Source of the DNA: Planctomycetia bacterium
GTDB lineage: Bacteria; Planctomycetota; Phycisphaerae; Phycisphaerales; SM1A02
Reading direction: 5' to 3'
NCBI GenBank assembly: GCA_005790605.1
Contig: SXUI01000068.1
Location: 1 to 64,000 of the forward strand
Length of the DNA: 64,000 nt
A program made the position numbers and the translations under genes. Positions 45,253 through 54,523 of this stretch are shown here, piece by piece. The notes beneath the pieces are model-generated. The model had not been told where the DNA came from, did no database searches, and was given only the letters and a program-made list of their open reading frames with translations. The stretch's first letter is position 1. Each line of letters begins with the position of its first letter.

Positions 45253-45259
45253 TCCGGAT

Positions 45260-45910
45260 TCACCACGGCTGCGCGGCGACGAACGACACGCGTTCATTTG
45301 ACACCGGGTGGGTGAACTCAAGCCTTGCGGAGTGCAGCATGAGTCGCGGCGTGAGCATCGCCACTTCGTTGGGCGCGTAGAAATGGTCGCCGACGATCGG
45401 GTGCCCGATCGCTTTCAAGTGCACGCGGAGCTGATGGCTTCGCCCAGTCTTGGGTTCGAGTTCTAAGAGTGTGGTAGGGCGGCCAAGGCGTTCGCTGGGG
45501 TAGCGCTCAAGCACGCGCCACTTGGTCACGCTCGGCTTACCGAGTTCAAAGTCGACAATTTGAATTGCCGTCCCTTGCGCCTGCTTTCGCATCGGTAAAT
45601 CGATCTCGCCTTCGTCTTGCTTGGGCGCGCCATCGACGATGGCGAGATAGAACTTTGCGGTCTCACGAGCTTCGAACTGTCGAGAAAGTTCACGGTGCGA
45701 ATCGGCGTTTCGGGCAAGCACGAGAACTCCCGAAGTATCCATGTCGAGCCGATGCACAATGCGCGCATCGGGAAACTGACCCTTGACGCGCGATATCAGG
45801 CAATCCGCCTTGCCTGGGCCAATTCCCGGAACGGTCAGCAATCCCGACGCCTTGTCGCAGATCACGATTTCGTTGTCGGAGTAGAGAATGTTGTAGCCCG
45901 GTCCATGCAT
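45260..45910 (-). CDS. RluA-family pseudouridine synthase
   Basis: 216 aa, close to E. coli RluA in length and lacking the S4 domain. The family signature HRLDMDTSGVLVLARN contains the catalytic Asp; EPKTGRSHQLRVHLKAIGHP is also typical. It would isomerise uridine to pseudouridine in rRNA and/or tRNA. The ATG at 45910 gives MHGPGYNILYSDNEIVICDK. It is convergent with the M1 peptidase and divergent from the PD40 gene, sharing an overlapping -10. Confidence 0.92.
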   Translation of the reverse strand: MHGPGYNILYSDNEIVICDKASGLLTVPGIGPGKADCLISRVKGQFPDARIVHRLDMDTSGVLVLARNADSHRELSRQFEARETAKFYLAIVDGAPKQDEGEIDLPMRKQAQGTAIQIVDFELGKPSVTKWRVLERYPSERLGRPTTLLELEPKTGRSHQLRVHLKAIGHPIVGDHFYAPNEVAMLTPRLMLHSARLEFTHPVSNERVSFVAAQPW

Positions 45911-45919
45911 GTGCGTGAG

Positions 45920-45926
45920 TACACTA
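45920..45926. promoter_or_regulatory. Overlapping divergent -10 boxes
   Basis: One 7-bp stretch TACACTA reads TACACT on the plus strand (9 nt before ATG 45935) and TAGTGT on the minus strand (10 nt before ATG 45910). If both are used, the two promoters exclude one another. Confidence 0.4.
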
Positions 45927-45934
45927 GTCGACCC

Positions 45935-47077
45935 ATGTTCGCCGTCGCTTCTTTCTGCCTCGTTTCCTTTGTGACATCCGCCGTCGCTCTTGGAGCGCCT
46001 CCTGTGGCATCCGCGCCGCCCGCTCAGGCTGCGAGTGCTGCCGAGCCCGGCGTAGGCAAGGCGATCCAGTTGACCTCGCCTACGCAATTCATCAAGGCCG
46101 GAGAGAACTACTTTTCTCCGAGCGGTACGCAGATTGTGTTTCAAGCGATTGAGCGACCTGCTGAGGGCGAAGTGGCGGACGAGTTCTACTCGATGTTTGT
46201 CGCGGATATCGTGTTTGACGCGCAGCAACACCCCGCAGGCGTTACCAATATCAGGCGCGTGAGCCCCAAGGGCAGTGCCAACACTTGCGGTTGGTTTCAT
46301 CCGACGAAACCAAACACGCTCATCTTCGCATCTACGCTCGTCGCGCCGACTGCCGAGGAAGCACCCGGATATCAACGGGGGACGAGTCGCTATCGATGGA
46401 GTTTTCCAAAGGAGATGCGCATCGTCGAGGTGGACCTCGCGAAGGCCGATGGTACGGCGACTCCACTGCAAACCATCGAGGGTGACGGCACCGCCTATGT
46501 TGCTGAGGGAAGCGTCTCCCCGGATGGCCGTTTTCTGCTGTTCTGTTCACTCGCGACTGGCGAAGGCGACATCTTTGCGCGCGATCTCAAGACAGGTGTC
46601 AAGGTTCCGTTGGTGATGGCGAGGGGATATGACGGCGGACCGTTTTTTTCGCCCAATGGAAAGCAGATCGTTTATCGCTCGGATCGCAACGGCGACAGTT
46701 TGCTGCAGGTCTATATCGCGGACCTTCTCTTCACGAGTGATGGTTCGTTGAATGGTGCGACGAATGAACGGCAACTCACGGCGAACGAGCATGTGAACTG
46801 GTGCCCGTTTTTTCGACCCGACGGAAAGACGATCGTCTATGCGTCGAGCGAAGTCGGCCACAGTAACTACGAAGTATTCGAAATCGTGTTGCCCGCAGCG
46901 CCAGACGCTGCTGCCACGCGCCGAAGAGTGACGGAAGCAGGAGGTGCGGATGTGCTTCCTGCGTTTTCCCCCGATGGGAAGTGGCTGCTGTGGACCGGTC
47001 AGCGCAATGACGCGAAGTCGAGCCAACTTTACCTCGCGCCGTACAGTGGGCCGAGTGCCGCGCCAAGCGCAAAGTGA
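45935..47077 (+). CDS. Exported PD40/TolB-like beta-propeller protein
   Basis: 380 aa. Signal peptide (FCLVSFVTSAVALGAPP). WD40-like PD40 blades: NYFSPSGTQIVFQAIERP, EGSVSPDGRFLLFCSLATG, PFFSPNGKQIVYRSDRNG, PFFRPDGKTIVYASSEVG, PAFSPDGKWLLWTGQRND. It resembles the TolB propeller but lacks the TolB N-terminal domain, so it is not the Tol-Pal subunit. nadB starts 10 bp after its stop, so they may be cotranscribed, although a functional link is not obvious. Confidence 0.85.
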   Translation: MFAVASFCLVSFVTSAVALGAPPVASAPPAQAASAAEPGVGKAIQLTSPTQFIKAGENYFSPSGTQIVFQAIERPAEGEVADEFYSMFVADIVFDAQQHPAGVTNIRRVSPKGSANTCGWFHPTKPNTLIFASTLVAPTAEEAPGYQRGTSRYRWSFPKEMRIVEVDLAKADGTATPLQTIEGDGTAYVAEGSVSPDGRFLLFCSLATGEGDIFARDLKTGVKVPLVMARGYDGGPFFSPNGKQIVYRSDRNGDSLLQVYIADLLFTSDGSLNGATNERQLTANEHVNWCPFFRPDGKTIVYASSEVGHSNYEVFEIVLPAAPDAAATRRRVTEAGGADVLPAFSPDGKWLLWTGQRNDAKSSQLYLAPYSGPSAAPSAK

Positions 47078-47086
47078 TGCATTGCC

Positions 47087-48760
47087 GTGCAGTACGCAAG
47101 TGAAACATCCTCTGACCGTCGCTACCTGATTCCATTTCGCTCGCAGCTTCTGCCGCAGATCTTCACGGATGTGCTCGTCATTGGCGCGGGCGTTGCGGGA
47201 TTGTGTGCGGCGCTTGAAGCGAGCGCGAGCGGCGAAGTCATTGTACTTGCGAAGGGCGCGCTTGATCGTTCTAACACCGCGCTTGCGCAGGGTGGCATCG
47301 CCGCTGTCCTCGCGAGTGATGATCGCGCGAGTGAACATGTCGAGGACACGCTTGTCGCAGGTGCTGGCCTCTGCGCGCGCGCGACGGTCGAGACTTTGGT
47401 GCGAGAGGGTCCTCAAGCGGTCGCAGATCTCATCGAACGCGGCATGCGATTTGATCGCGATGCAGATGGAAGTCTCTCGCTCGCACGGGAAGGTGGACAT
47501 CACAAGCGACGAATTGTGCACAGTGATGGCGATGCGACGGGCAAGGAGCTTGCGCGCACGCTGCTCGCGACGGTGGCGAGTACGCCGTCCATTCGAACCT
47601 TTACGCAGTGTTTCGCGCTTGATCTGTTGACTGCTGGCAACGGCAACGGCGGGGAGGAGCGCGTGCTCGGTGCGATCACCCATCATCCGAAGTACGGGCT
47701 GCAGATCATTTGGGCGCGTTCCGTCATTCTTGCGTGTGGTGGCGTGGGTCAACTTTGGCGAGAGACGACAAACTCGCGCGTGGCAACTGGTGACGGCGTT
47801 GCGATGGCGTGGAGAGCAGGCGCGAAGATCGTCGACATGGAGTTCGCGCAGTTCCATCCCACTGCGCTCTACATCGCAGGCGCGCCGCGCAGCTTGATCT
47901 CTGAAGCCGTGCGGGGCGAGGGAGCAAAGCTCGTGGATCGCGCGGGTCGGCGGTTCATGGAGTCCCAACATCCGCTTGCAGAGCTTGCGCCTCGCGACAT
48001 CGTCAGTCGTGGCATCATCGAGCATCTCGCTCGCGTGCAAGATTCCTGCGTGTTTCTTGATGCGAAAGCGATGGGGAGTGATGGATTCCGCGCGCGCTTT
48101 CCTGGTCTCTCGCGCATGCTTGCGGGTTACGACATCGACCCAGGTCGTGATCTCATTCCTGTCACGCCTGCGGCGCACTACACGATCGGGGGGGTCGCGG
48201 CAGATGTTGATGGACGAACGAGCGTCGCTGGATTGTTCGCGGCCGGAGAGGTCGCATGGAATGGTCTGCATGGCGCAAATCGCCTCGCATCCAATTCACT
48301 CCTGGAAGGGCTCGTCTTTGGGCGGCGTGCGGGCGCGGCCGCCGCGAGTGAACCAACGCCACGGACGCTCGCGCGCATCGTCAGTGACATTCGTCCAAGT
48401 GGCCGCGCGGAACTTGACCTTGCGGATTCGCGATCGAGTCTGACGAGCGCCATGTGGCGCAATGTCGGCATCGTTCGCAGCGGCGAAGGCCTCGAAGGCG
48501 CGCTCGACATGATCGGATTTTGGTCGCGCTACTCCCTCGACAAGATCTTTGATGATGAACAGGGTTGGGAGTTGCAGAACCTGCTCACCGCAGGATCGCT
48601 CGTCGCACGCGCGGCTGCGTGGCGCGAGGAATCGCGTGGGACGCACACGCGAACGGACTTTCCGCACGCGCTTGATCGCTTCCTCGTGCACAGCGCTTGG
48701 ACTCGGCAGCAATCGGAGCCGTCCATCGTCTCGCTCGATCCCGAGAAAGTGCCCGCATGA
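47087..48760 (+). CDS. nadB: L-aspartate oxidase
   Basis: 557 aa FAD enzyme. VLVIGAGVAGLCAALEAS (FAD Rossmann), TALAQGGIAAVL, catalytic region GGHHKRRIVHSDGDATGKE, MEFAQFHPTALY, PAAHYTIGGVAADVDGRTS, and GLHGANRLASNSLLEGLVFG. It oxidises L-aspartate to iminoaspartate, the first step of NAD de novo synthesis; nadA and nadC are not in the window. GTG start at 47087, with a close gap to the upstream gene. The downstream lipoprotein gene overlaps its stop by ATGA. Confidence 0.96.
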   Translation: MQYASETSSDRRYLIPFRSQLLPQIFTDVLVIGAGVAGLCAALEASASGEVIVLAKGALDRSNTALAQGGIAAVLASDDRASEHVEDTLVAGAGLCARATVETLVREGPQAVADLIERGMRFDRDADGSLSLAREGGHHKRRIVHSDGDATGKELARTLLATVASTPSIRTFTQCFALDLLTAGNGNGGEERVLGAITHHPKYGLQIIWARSVILACGGVGQLWRETTNSRVATGDGVAMAWRAGAKIVDMEFAQFHPTALYIAGAPRSLISEAVRGEGAKLVDRAGRRFMESQHPLAELAPRDIVSRGIIEHLARVQDSCVFLDAKAMGSDGFRARFPGLSRMLAGYDIDPGRDLIPVTPAAHYTIGGVAADVDGRTSVAGLFAAGEVAWNGLHGANRLASNSLLEGLVFGRRAGAAAASEPTPRTLARIVSDIRPSGRAELDLADSRSSLTSAMWRNVGIVRSGEGLEGALDMIGFWSRYSLDKIFDDEQGWELQNLLTAGSLVARAAAWREESRGTHTRTDFPHALDRFLVHSAWTRQQSEPSIVSLDPEKVPA

Positions 48761-49437
48761 AGTTTCGCGAGCGCGCCGCAGCCTTGATCGCAAGCGTCTG
48801 CGTCGCGCTCCCGCTCTTGAGCTGCTCTCAACCGCGCATCGTCTATCGACCGGTTGCCGCGTACATGCGTGAGGGCGGAGCGGAAGTGCCAGACGAAGTC
48901 GTGCTGCCGGACGGGAGGATCCTCAAGTTCGTAAGTGAGGAGGAGTTTGCGCAGATCAAGGCAGAGCAGCGCGGCGAGTCGCCGGTGATTTCGCTTGATG
49001 AGGATGCGAAGGCGTTCGCGCCGTGGGAGCAACAGGAGGATGGTTCGGTGCAAATCCGAGCCATGATTCCTGCGCATGTCGTCGCCAACACGATGGCCTG
49101 CCTGCGTGACGAGAGATACGCAGAGTTATGGCAGCAACTCGTTGCGTCAGGCGTCAAGAGTCGAGCCGAAGCTGCGGCGTATGCGCGCGGAGAACGCTCA
49201 AGCGCCGCAGAGGAGCAGTTCGTCGAGTGGTGCGTCAAGCATCGCGGTGATGCGATGATGCTCCTGAACCGCATGAGCTTTGGGCTCTCGAGTTCAAGCG
49301 CTGTCATGCGGAATCACGGCGGTGGGCGAATCACGATCGAGCTCTCGCCACAGATTGCGAAGGACACGGACTTCAAGCTGAAGACCGTCGAGATCATCAC
49401 GGAACCAGATGGTCTCAAACTCGGCGGCATTTGGTAG
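48757..49437 (+). CDS. Putative lipoprotein of unknown function
   Basis: 226 aa. MKFRERAAALIASVCVALPL followed by LSCSQ, a lipobox (LLSC) for lipid attachment. The mature part is acidic and helical (EEEFAQIKAEQRGE, SRAEAAAYARGER) with a small C-terminal beta region. It overlaps nadB by ATGA, so the coupling is physical. Conservation of the hydrophobic-polar pattern suggests a folded domain. Family not recognised; possibly envelope-associated. Confidence 0.7.
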   Translation: MKFRERAAALIASVCVALPLLSCSQPRIVYRPVAAYMREGGAEVPDEVVLPDGRILKFVSEEEFAQIKAEQRGESPVISLDEDAKAFAPWEQQEDGSVQIRAMIPAHVVANTMACLRDERYAELWQQLVASGVKSRAEAAAYARGERSSAAEEQFVEWCVKHRGDAMMLLNRMSFGLSSSSAVMRNHGGGRITIELSPQIAKDTDFKLKTVEIITEPDGLKLGGIW

Positions 49438-49461
49438 CGCGAGCGCGCATTCGCCGCAGCC

Positions 49462-49496
49462 GAAAGAAAACACCGGCGTCGTGAGGACGCCGGTGT
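49462..49496 (-). terminator. Intrinsic terminator of clpC
   Basis: A 11-bp perfect stem ACACCGGCGTC / GACGCCGGTGT with loop GTGAG. On the minus strand it is followed by TTTTCTTTC. It starts 24 nt after the clpC stop. It is less suited to the plus-strand lipoprotein gene because no T run follows on that strand. Confidence 0.85.
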
Positions 49497-49520
49497 GGGG
49501 ATTTCTCGGATTACTCCGTC

Positions 49521-52121
49521 TCAGTGCGCGTTGTCAGCGAGGACCTTGGGCTCTTCGCCGTTGCTGCTCGAGTCAGCGGGAGTCTCTTGCGTTGGGGCTG
49601 CGGTCGCCACGGTGAACGCGAGGTACTCCGCGCCTTCCTTGCGTGTGCAGAGGATTTCATCGCCGGCCTTGTACTCGCCCATCAGGAGGTTTTCCGCGAG
49701 CGGATCCTCGATGTAGGTGCCGAGTGCGCGACGCAGCGGTCGGGCGCCGTAGTCGGGGTTGTAGCCCTTCTCGATGAGGAAGTCCTTGGCAGACTGATCA
49801 ATAGTGAGCCGCAGTTGCTTCTCTTCAAGTCGCTTGCGCACCTTGCTGAGTTCGTACTCGATGATCGTGTTGAGGTCGTCCTTCATGAGTGGTCTAAAGA
49901 CGATCACATCATCGACACGGTTGATGAACTCAGGACGGAAGAACTTCTCGATCTCTCCCATGAGAGCCTTCTTCATCTTGTCGTAATCCTGCACCTCTGT
50001 TCGCTTGCCGAAACCAAAGGACGCACCGCCCTTGATGACATCTGCGCCGAGATTGCTGGTCATGATCAGGATGACATTGCGGAAGTCGACATGACGGCCA
50101 AAGCTGTCGGTGAGTCGTCCTTCTTCCATCATCTGCAGGAGCATGTTGAAGACATCTGGGTGTGCCTTTTCAACTTCGTCGAGCAGCAGCACCGCGTAGG
50201 GTCGACGGCGAATGCGCTCGGTGAGCTGGCCGCCTTCTTCGAATCCGACATAGCCGGGAGGGGCGCCGACGAGTCGGCTGACCGTGTGTTTCTCCATGTA
50301 CTCACTCATGTCGAGTGAAATCAAGGAATCAGCGTCGCCGAACATGAACTCCGCGAGTGCCTTCGCAAGCAGGGTCTTACCAACGCCGGATGGACCGACG
50401 AAGATGAATGAACCCATCGGACGCTTCGGATCCTTTAGGCCTGCGCGCGCCTTGCGAATCGCGCGAGCGACCGCCTTGACCGCGTCGTCTTGGCTGACGA
50501 CGGACTTGTGCAGTTCCTTCTCGAGGGCGAGCAGGCGCTCCGACTCAGACTTCTCGAGCCGAGTGAGCGGCACGCCAGTCATCTTCGAGACAACCTCCGC
50601 GATGATCTCTTCATCGACAGTGCCGACCGTTTCGGTCATGCGTTCCTTCCACTCGGCTTGGACCTTCTCTTTGTCCTTGCGATACTTGTCTGCGGCGTCG
50701 CGCAATTGCGCAGCTTTTTCGTAGTCCGCGTTCTTGACCGCTTCGTCCTTCTCGATGGCGAGCTTCTCGATCTTCTGTTCAAGATCCGCAAGATCCGGCG
50801 GCTTCACCATCGAGCGAAGTCGCAAGCGCGCGCCAGCCTCATCGATGACATCGATGCTCTTGTCGGGCTGCACGCGACCGGGGATGTATCGACCACTCAG
50901 TTCGACAGCGGTGCGGAGCGCTTCATCGGTAACCTTCACGCGATGGTGCGCCTCGTACTTGGGTCGGATGCCCTTGAGGATTTCGAGTGTCTGCTCCGCG
51001 TTCGGTGGCTCAACGGCGATCGACTGGAAGCGTCGTTCGAGCGCTGCGTCCTTCTCGACATACTTGCGGTACTCATCGTACGTGGTCGCGCCGATGCACT
51101 GGATCTCGCCGCGTGCGAGCGATGGCTTGAGCACATTGGACGCATCGATCGCGCCCTCTGCGCCACCAGCACCCACGAGCGTGTGCAGCTCGTCGATGAA
51201 GAGAATGATGTTCTTCGCTCGGCGCACTTCGTTCATGACCGCTTTGATGCGCTCTTCGAACTGACCGCGATACTTCGTACCGGCAACCATGAGGGCAAGA
51301 TCGAGCACGACTAATCGACGGTCGTGCAGGAGATCCGGCACTTCCTGATCGACGATGCGCTGCGCGAGTCCTTCAACGATGGCGGTCTTGCCAACGCCCG
51401 CTTCGCCGAGCAACACGGGGTTGTTCTTCGTGCGGCGGCAAAGCACTTGGACGAGTCGTTCGATTTCATTCGCGCGACCAATCACGGGATCGAGCTCGCC
51501 TGATTTCGCGAGCTCGGTGAGATCACGCCCGAAGCTGTCGAGAGCGGGGGTCTTGCTCTTGGTTGGGCGTCGTGCGGTGCCGCCTTCGCCGGCAGCTGCG
51601 CCACCCATGCCTGCGCCTGGGCCGCCGCTCATTGGACCTTCTTGTGGTTCCTGTGGCGAAGCGGTTTGCTCTTCGCTCTCAGCGCCCGCGCCAAGAAGAT
51701 TGAGCACTTCTTCGCGAACCTCTTCCAGCTTGAGGGCGAGGTTCATGAGCACTTGCGCAGCAACACCGTCGTGCTCACGCAAGAGTCCGAGCAGTAGGTG
51801 CTCGGTGCCGACATAATTGTGGTTGAGGTTGCGCGCTTCTTCGATCGCGTACTCGATCACCTTCTTGGCGCGAGGAGTTTGCGGGAGCTTGCCCATCGTG
51901 ACCATCTCCGGGCCACTCTTGACGAGCTTCTCCACTTCGAGCCGCACCTTGCGGAGATCGATGTCGAGGTTCTTGAGCACATTGGCGCCAACGCCAGAGC
52001 CCTCTTTCACGAGGCCAAGCAGGATGTGCTCGGTCCCGATGTACTCATGGTTGAGTCGTTGGGCTTCTTGATTCGCAAGGGCCATGACCTTGCGTGCACG
52101 GTCGGTAAGTCGCTCAAACAT
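49521..52121 (-). CDS. clpC: ATP-dependent Clp protease ATPase ClpC
   Basis: 866 aa. Two Clp-N repeats ([40 protein letters not shown]), a Gly/Ala/Pro linker, AAA1 with LGEAGVGKT and [13 protein letters not shown], an M-domain with a UVR sequence ([20 protein letters not shown]), AAA2 with VGPSGVGKT and [14 protein letters not shown], and a D2-small domain. It unfolds proteins for ClpP and, in Firmicutes, reads McsB-made phosphoarginine. The start is the canonical [11 protein letters not shown] hairpin-rich leader precedes it. Confidence 0.97.
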   Translation of the reverse strand: MFERLTDRARKVMALANQEAQRLNHEYIGTEHILLGLVKEGSGVGANVLKNLDIDLRKVRLEVEKLVKSGPEMVTMGKLPQTPRAKKVIEYAIEEARNLNHNYVGTEHLLLGLLREHDGVAAQVLMNLALKLEEVREEVLNLLGAGAESEEQTASPQEPQEGPMSGGPGAGMGGAAAGEGGTARRPTKSKTPALDSFGRDLTELAKSGELDPVIGRANEIERLVQVLCRRTKNNPVLLGEAGVGKTAIVEGLAQRIVDQEVPDLLHDRRLVVLDLALMVAGTKYRGQFEERIKAVMNEVRRAKNIILFIDELHTLVGAGGAEGAIDASNVLKPSLARGEIQCIGATTYDEYRKYVEKDAALERRFQSIAVEPPNAEQTLEILKGIRPKYEAHHRVKVTDEALRTAVELSGRYIPGRVQPDKSIDVIDEAGARLRLRSMVKPPDLADLEQKIEKLAIEKDEAVKNADYEKAAQLRDAADKYRKDKEKVQAEWKERMTETVGTVDEEIIAEVVSKMTGVPLTRLEKSESERLLALEKELHKSVVSQDDAVKAVARAIRKARAGLKDPKRPMGSFIFVGPSGVGKTLLAKALAEFMFGDADSLISLDMSEYMEKHTVSRLVGAPPGYVGFEEGGQLTERIRRRPYAVLLLDEVEKAHPDVFNMLLQMMEEGRLTDSFGRHVDFRNVILIMTSNLGADVIKGGASFGFGKRTEVQDYDKMKKALMGEIEKFFRPEFINRVDDVIVFRPLMKDDLNTIIEYELSKVRKRLEEKQLRLTIDQSAKDFLIEKGYNPDYGARPLRRALGTYIEDPLAENLLMGEYKAGDEILCTRKEGAEYLAFTVATAAPTQETPADSSSNGEEPKVLADNAH

Positions 52122-52439
52122 CGCTCACTCACTTTCTGCCCTCCGCGCGTATGCGGAGTGCGTTCCATCCTCACCGGAAACTTCCGGTCTACCAGTCGCA
52201 TGCTAGGACAACTCGCAACTGCAATGCCTTGTTCCACAAATGACTACTAGAGTCTCCGCTCTAGGGTTCGTCGTTTCGAAGCGGCGGAAGACAATCCGCC
52301 CGACAATAGGGCGACGAACCCATCCCTCTTTTCGGCGATCAGTACAGGTTGGATATGCGAATCCTTCGTAAACTCTCAAAGGACTTAGGCCAAGTTTAGG
52401 CACCCCGCCACCGCGAGTACCTCTGAGAGGGTTCCCAAT
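52122..52439. other. Hairpin-rich divergent spacer upstream of clpC
   Basis: No gene. Four consecutive inverted repeats in 180 bp: CTCCGC/GCGGAG (52141-52158), ACCGGAA/TTCCGGT (52173-52188), CTAGAG/CTCTAG (52247-52264) and a 10-bp GGGTTCGTCG/CGACGAACCC (52264-52273 and 52312-52321) that encloses GGCGGA/TCCGCC (52283-52300). No CIRCE or CtsR box and no convincing -10/-35 for clpC were seen. The last 120 bp before the plus-strand gene look unstructured. Confidence 0.6.
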
Positions 52440-53819
52440 ATGACGCACAATCTCAAGCGCGCCTTCGCCACTCTCGCGTTCGTCATCGCTGTCGATACTT
52501 GCGCCGTTTACGCGCAAACCCCTGCAAATGCGCCGTTTGCAGCGCAGGATGCGGCGCCCGCAGCCGGAACGGAAGTGACCGCGAACCTGAAGTTGACTGG
52601 CTCGCGCGTGCTGCGAGGAAGGGTGATTTCTTGGGATTTGCTCAAGGTGCAGGTGCTCGATGCCTCGGACAAGAATGTTCCGCCTGCCACGCTCGAAGGG
52701 AAGTGGAATGACGCGACGGCCATAGAGGCTTGGGCGCTGCTCAAACGGCTCGGGCAAGCTGAGGTAACTCGTTGGCCAGATGTGGTGACGGTGCTCGCCG
52801 CGCACCCCAAAGGGACAGCGATGCTCAAGCAGGCTGTCGATTTGGCACGCGGCGCGGGGGTCGCTCAGAGCGCCATCGATGAAGCAACCGCCCGTGGCGC
52901 AGGCATGCTGCGCGATGCCGAAGAAGAGGCGCGTCGAGCGGCGCAGCGCGCACTTGCGCGAAGTAATCCCGAGGCCGCGCCATTTGTCCCTATGCAATGG
53001 ACTCCGGTGACGAAGTTGGAATTCGATGCGAACTCGACCGCGCAGCTCGATGCCGCGCGCGAGTATCTCGCTCGAGCGGGTGGATCGGGTACTGCGTACC
53101 AAGGTGAGTACATCACACTCCTCACGGAGTACGCTGACGAGGAAGAGAAGGGCTTCGCAGCACGCGTCGATCTTGATGCGAAGGGAACAATCGCGCTGCT
53201 CACGGAGTCGGGAACTGCGCCGCAGCCTCCGGGTCGCATCGTCATCATTCAAACACGAGAAGTCTCGAGATACCGACTGCTTCTCGAGGCTGCGCTCGGG
53301 GTGGATCCTGCGGCGTTTCCAGGCGGAGTCACGGCCTATCCACCGGCTGGTTCCGTCGTCGTCGTGCCACCGATCCCAAACGCCACGGAGCGCGAATCGC
53401 ACATCGCATGGTTGACCGCACGCGCGGTCCTGCATGCATGGTCGTCGAATACGCGTCTCCCTGCGTGGGCGAACGAAGCCATTCCACTGATCGTTGCCGA
53501 TCTCGCTGTTCCGGCTGCGAAGGGCGACATTTCATGGCGAAAACAGGGGCTCTCGGCCATTCGCGGTGGCTCGCCACTCTCGCAGCTTGTGAACAGTGAC
53601 TACGCGAGTGCAGCGTGGCAGTCGAAGCGCGCGTTGAGCGAATCTTCGGCGTATCTCTTCGGTCGGCGAGCGTTTGAAGAGAATCGCGCCGCCTTCCTGC
53701 TCTGGGCCTTAGCCGTGAAAAATGGAGAGGAGCCATCAGTGGCGTGGACGAAGTACTTCCGCGTTGCGCCTGCTGTCTCTCTCAACGCATCCAACCGTTG
53801 GTTCATGACGAACGATTAG
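52440..53819 (+). CDS. Exported hypothetical protein, possibly peptidase-like
   Basis: 459 aa. Signal peptide (FATLAFVIAVDTCAVYAQ). A helical, charged middle (EEARRAAQRALARSNPE). The C-terminal part (HIAWLTARAVLHAWSSNTR, LPAWANEAIPLIVADLA) resembles secreted gluzincin-type proteins in which an HExxH helix precedes (L/I)PxWxxEG; here neither the HExxH nor the EG is present, so any enzyme is probably inactive or the similarity is superficial. GAGAGGG lies before ATG 52440. It is divergent from clpC and overlaps the lolD-like gene end by 4 bp. Confidence 0.6.
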   Translation: MTHNLKRAFATLAFVIAVDTCAVYAQTPANAPFAAQDAAPAAGTEVTANLKLTGSRVLRGRVISWDLLKVQVLDASDKNVPPATLEGKWNDATAIEAWALLKRLGQAEVTRWPDVVTVLAAHPKGTAMLKQAVDLARGAGVAQSAIDEATARGAGMLRDAEEEARRAAQRALARSNPEAAPFVPMQWTPVTKLEFDANSTAQLDAAREYLARAGGSGTAYQGEYITLLTEYADEEEKGFAARVDLDAKGTIALLTESGTAPQPPGRIVIIQTREVSRYRLLLEAALGVDPAAFPGGVTAYPPAGSVVVVPPIPNATERESHIAWLTARAVLHAWSSNTRLPAWANEAIPLIVADLAVPAAKGDISWRKQGLSAIRGGSPLSQLVNSDYASAAWQSKRALSESSAYLFGRRAFEENRAAFLLWALAVKNGEEPSVAWTKYFRVAPAVSLNASNRWFMTND

Positions 53820-54523
53820 TGCGCCGATTCGGCGCGGCCATCGGCGAGGTGGATCTGTCGAGATGCGCGTGCGGCGATCGCTTGATCGTGCGTGACCATG
53901 ACGACGGTTGTGCCAGTTCCGTGGCGGCTCGCGATGAGATCGAGAATTCCGTGGCCGGTCTTCACATCGAGATTTCCCGTGGGCTCATCGGCGAGCAAGA
54001 CGCGTGGACGATTGATCAGCGCGCGGGCGATGGCAACGCGTTGCCGTTCGCCGCCAGAGAGTTCGCTCGAACGATGCTTCAGACGGTGCGAGAGTCCGAA
54101 GTCTGTGAGCAGTGTTGCCGCGCGTTCCGTGATCGCCTTCTTCTCTTGCGCAAACTGCAAGCGTCCGAGACCCACCAATGCTGGAATCATCGCATTTTCA
54201 AGCACCGTCAACTCGGGGAGCAGGTGATAGAACTGAAACACGAATCCAACATCACGATTGCGATAGCGATTCTCCCGTGCGGGACTGAAGGCGCGAAGGT
54301 CTTCACCAAGAAAGGTAATGGGACCGCTGTTCGCGTCGACGCGGTCGAGCCCGCCAAGCAGGTGCAGGAGCGTGCTCTTCCCGCTGCCCGAACTTCCTAC
54401 GATCGCAAGCCATTCGCCCTCTTGAACATCGAGGTCGACTCCCGAGAGCACTGGAACATCAACACGACCGAGTCGGTAGGTCTTTCGGACATCTTGTGCG
54501 CGAAGGAGTGGTGCTTCGTTCAT
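53816..54523 (-). CDS. lolD: LolD-like ABC transporter ATPase
   Basis: 235 aa. Walker [13 protein letters not shown]-loop [16 protein letters not shown], signature [15 protein letters not shown], Walker [13 protein letters not shown] and switch His MVTHD, the MacB/LolD/FtsE subfamily layout. It powers release of outer-membrane lipoproteins from the inner membrane together with a LolC/E permease. ATG 54523 overlaps the permease stop as TGATG; a GTG one codon earlier is also possible. Confidence 0.92.
   Translation of the reverse strand: MNEAPLLRAQDVRKTYRLGRVDVPVLSGVDLDVQEGEWLAIVGSSGSGKSTLLHLLGGLDRVDANSGPITFLGEDLRAFSPARENRYRNRDVGFVFQFYHLLPELTVLENAMIPALVGLGRLQFAQEKKAITERAATLLTDFGLSHRLKHRSSELSGGERQRVAIARALINRPRVLLADEPTGNLDVKTGHGILDLIASRHGTGTTVVMVTHDQAIAARASRQIHLADGRAESAH

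Noticed and set aside
49524-51816. Several long plus-strand open frames inside clpC
   Set aside because: They lie fully antisense to a complete clpC and have no recognisable domains; long shadows are expected in G+C-rich DNA.
52122-52439. CIRCE or CtsR operator before clpC
   Set aside because: I looked for TTAGCACTC-N9-GAGTGCTAA and for CtsR heptad repeats; neither is there.
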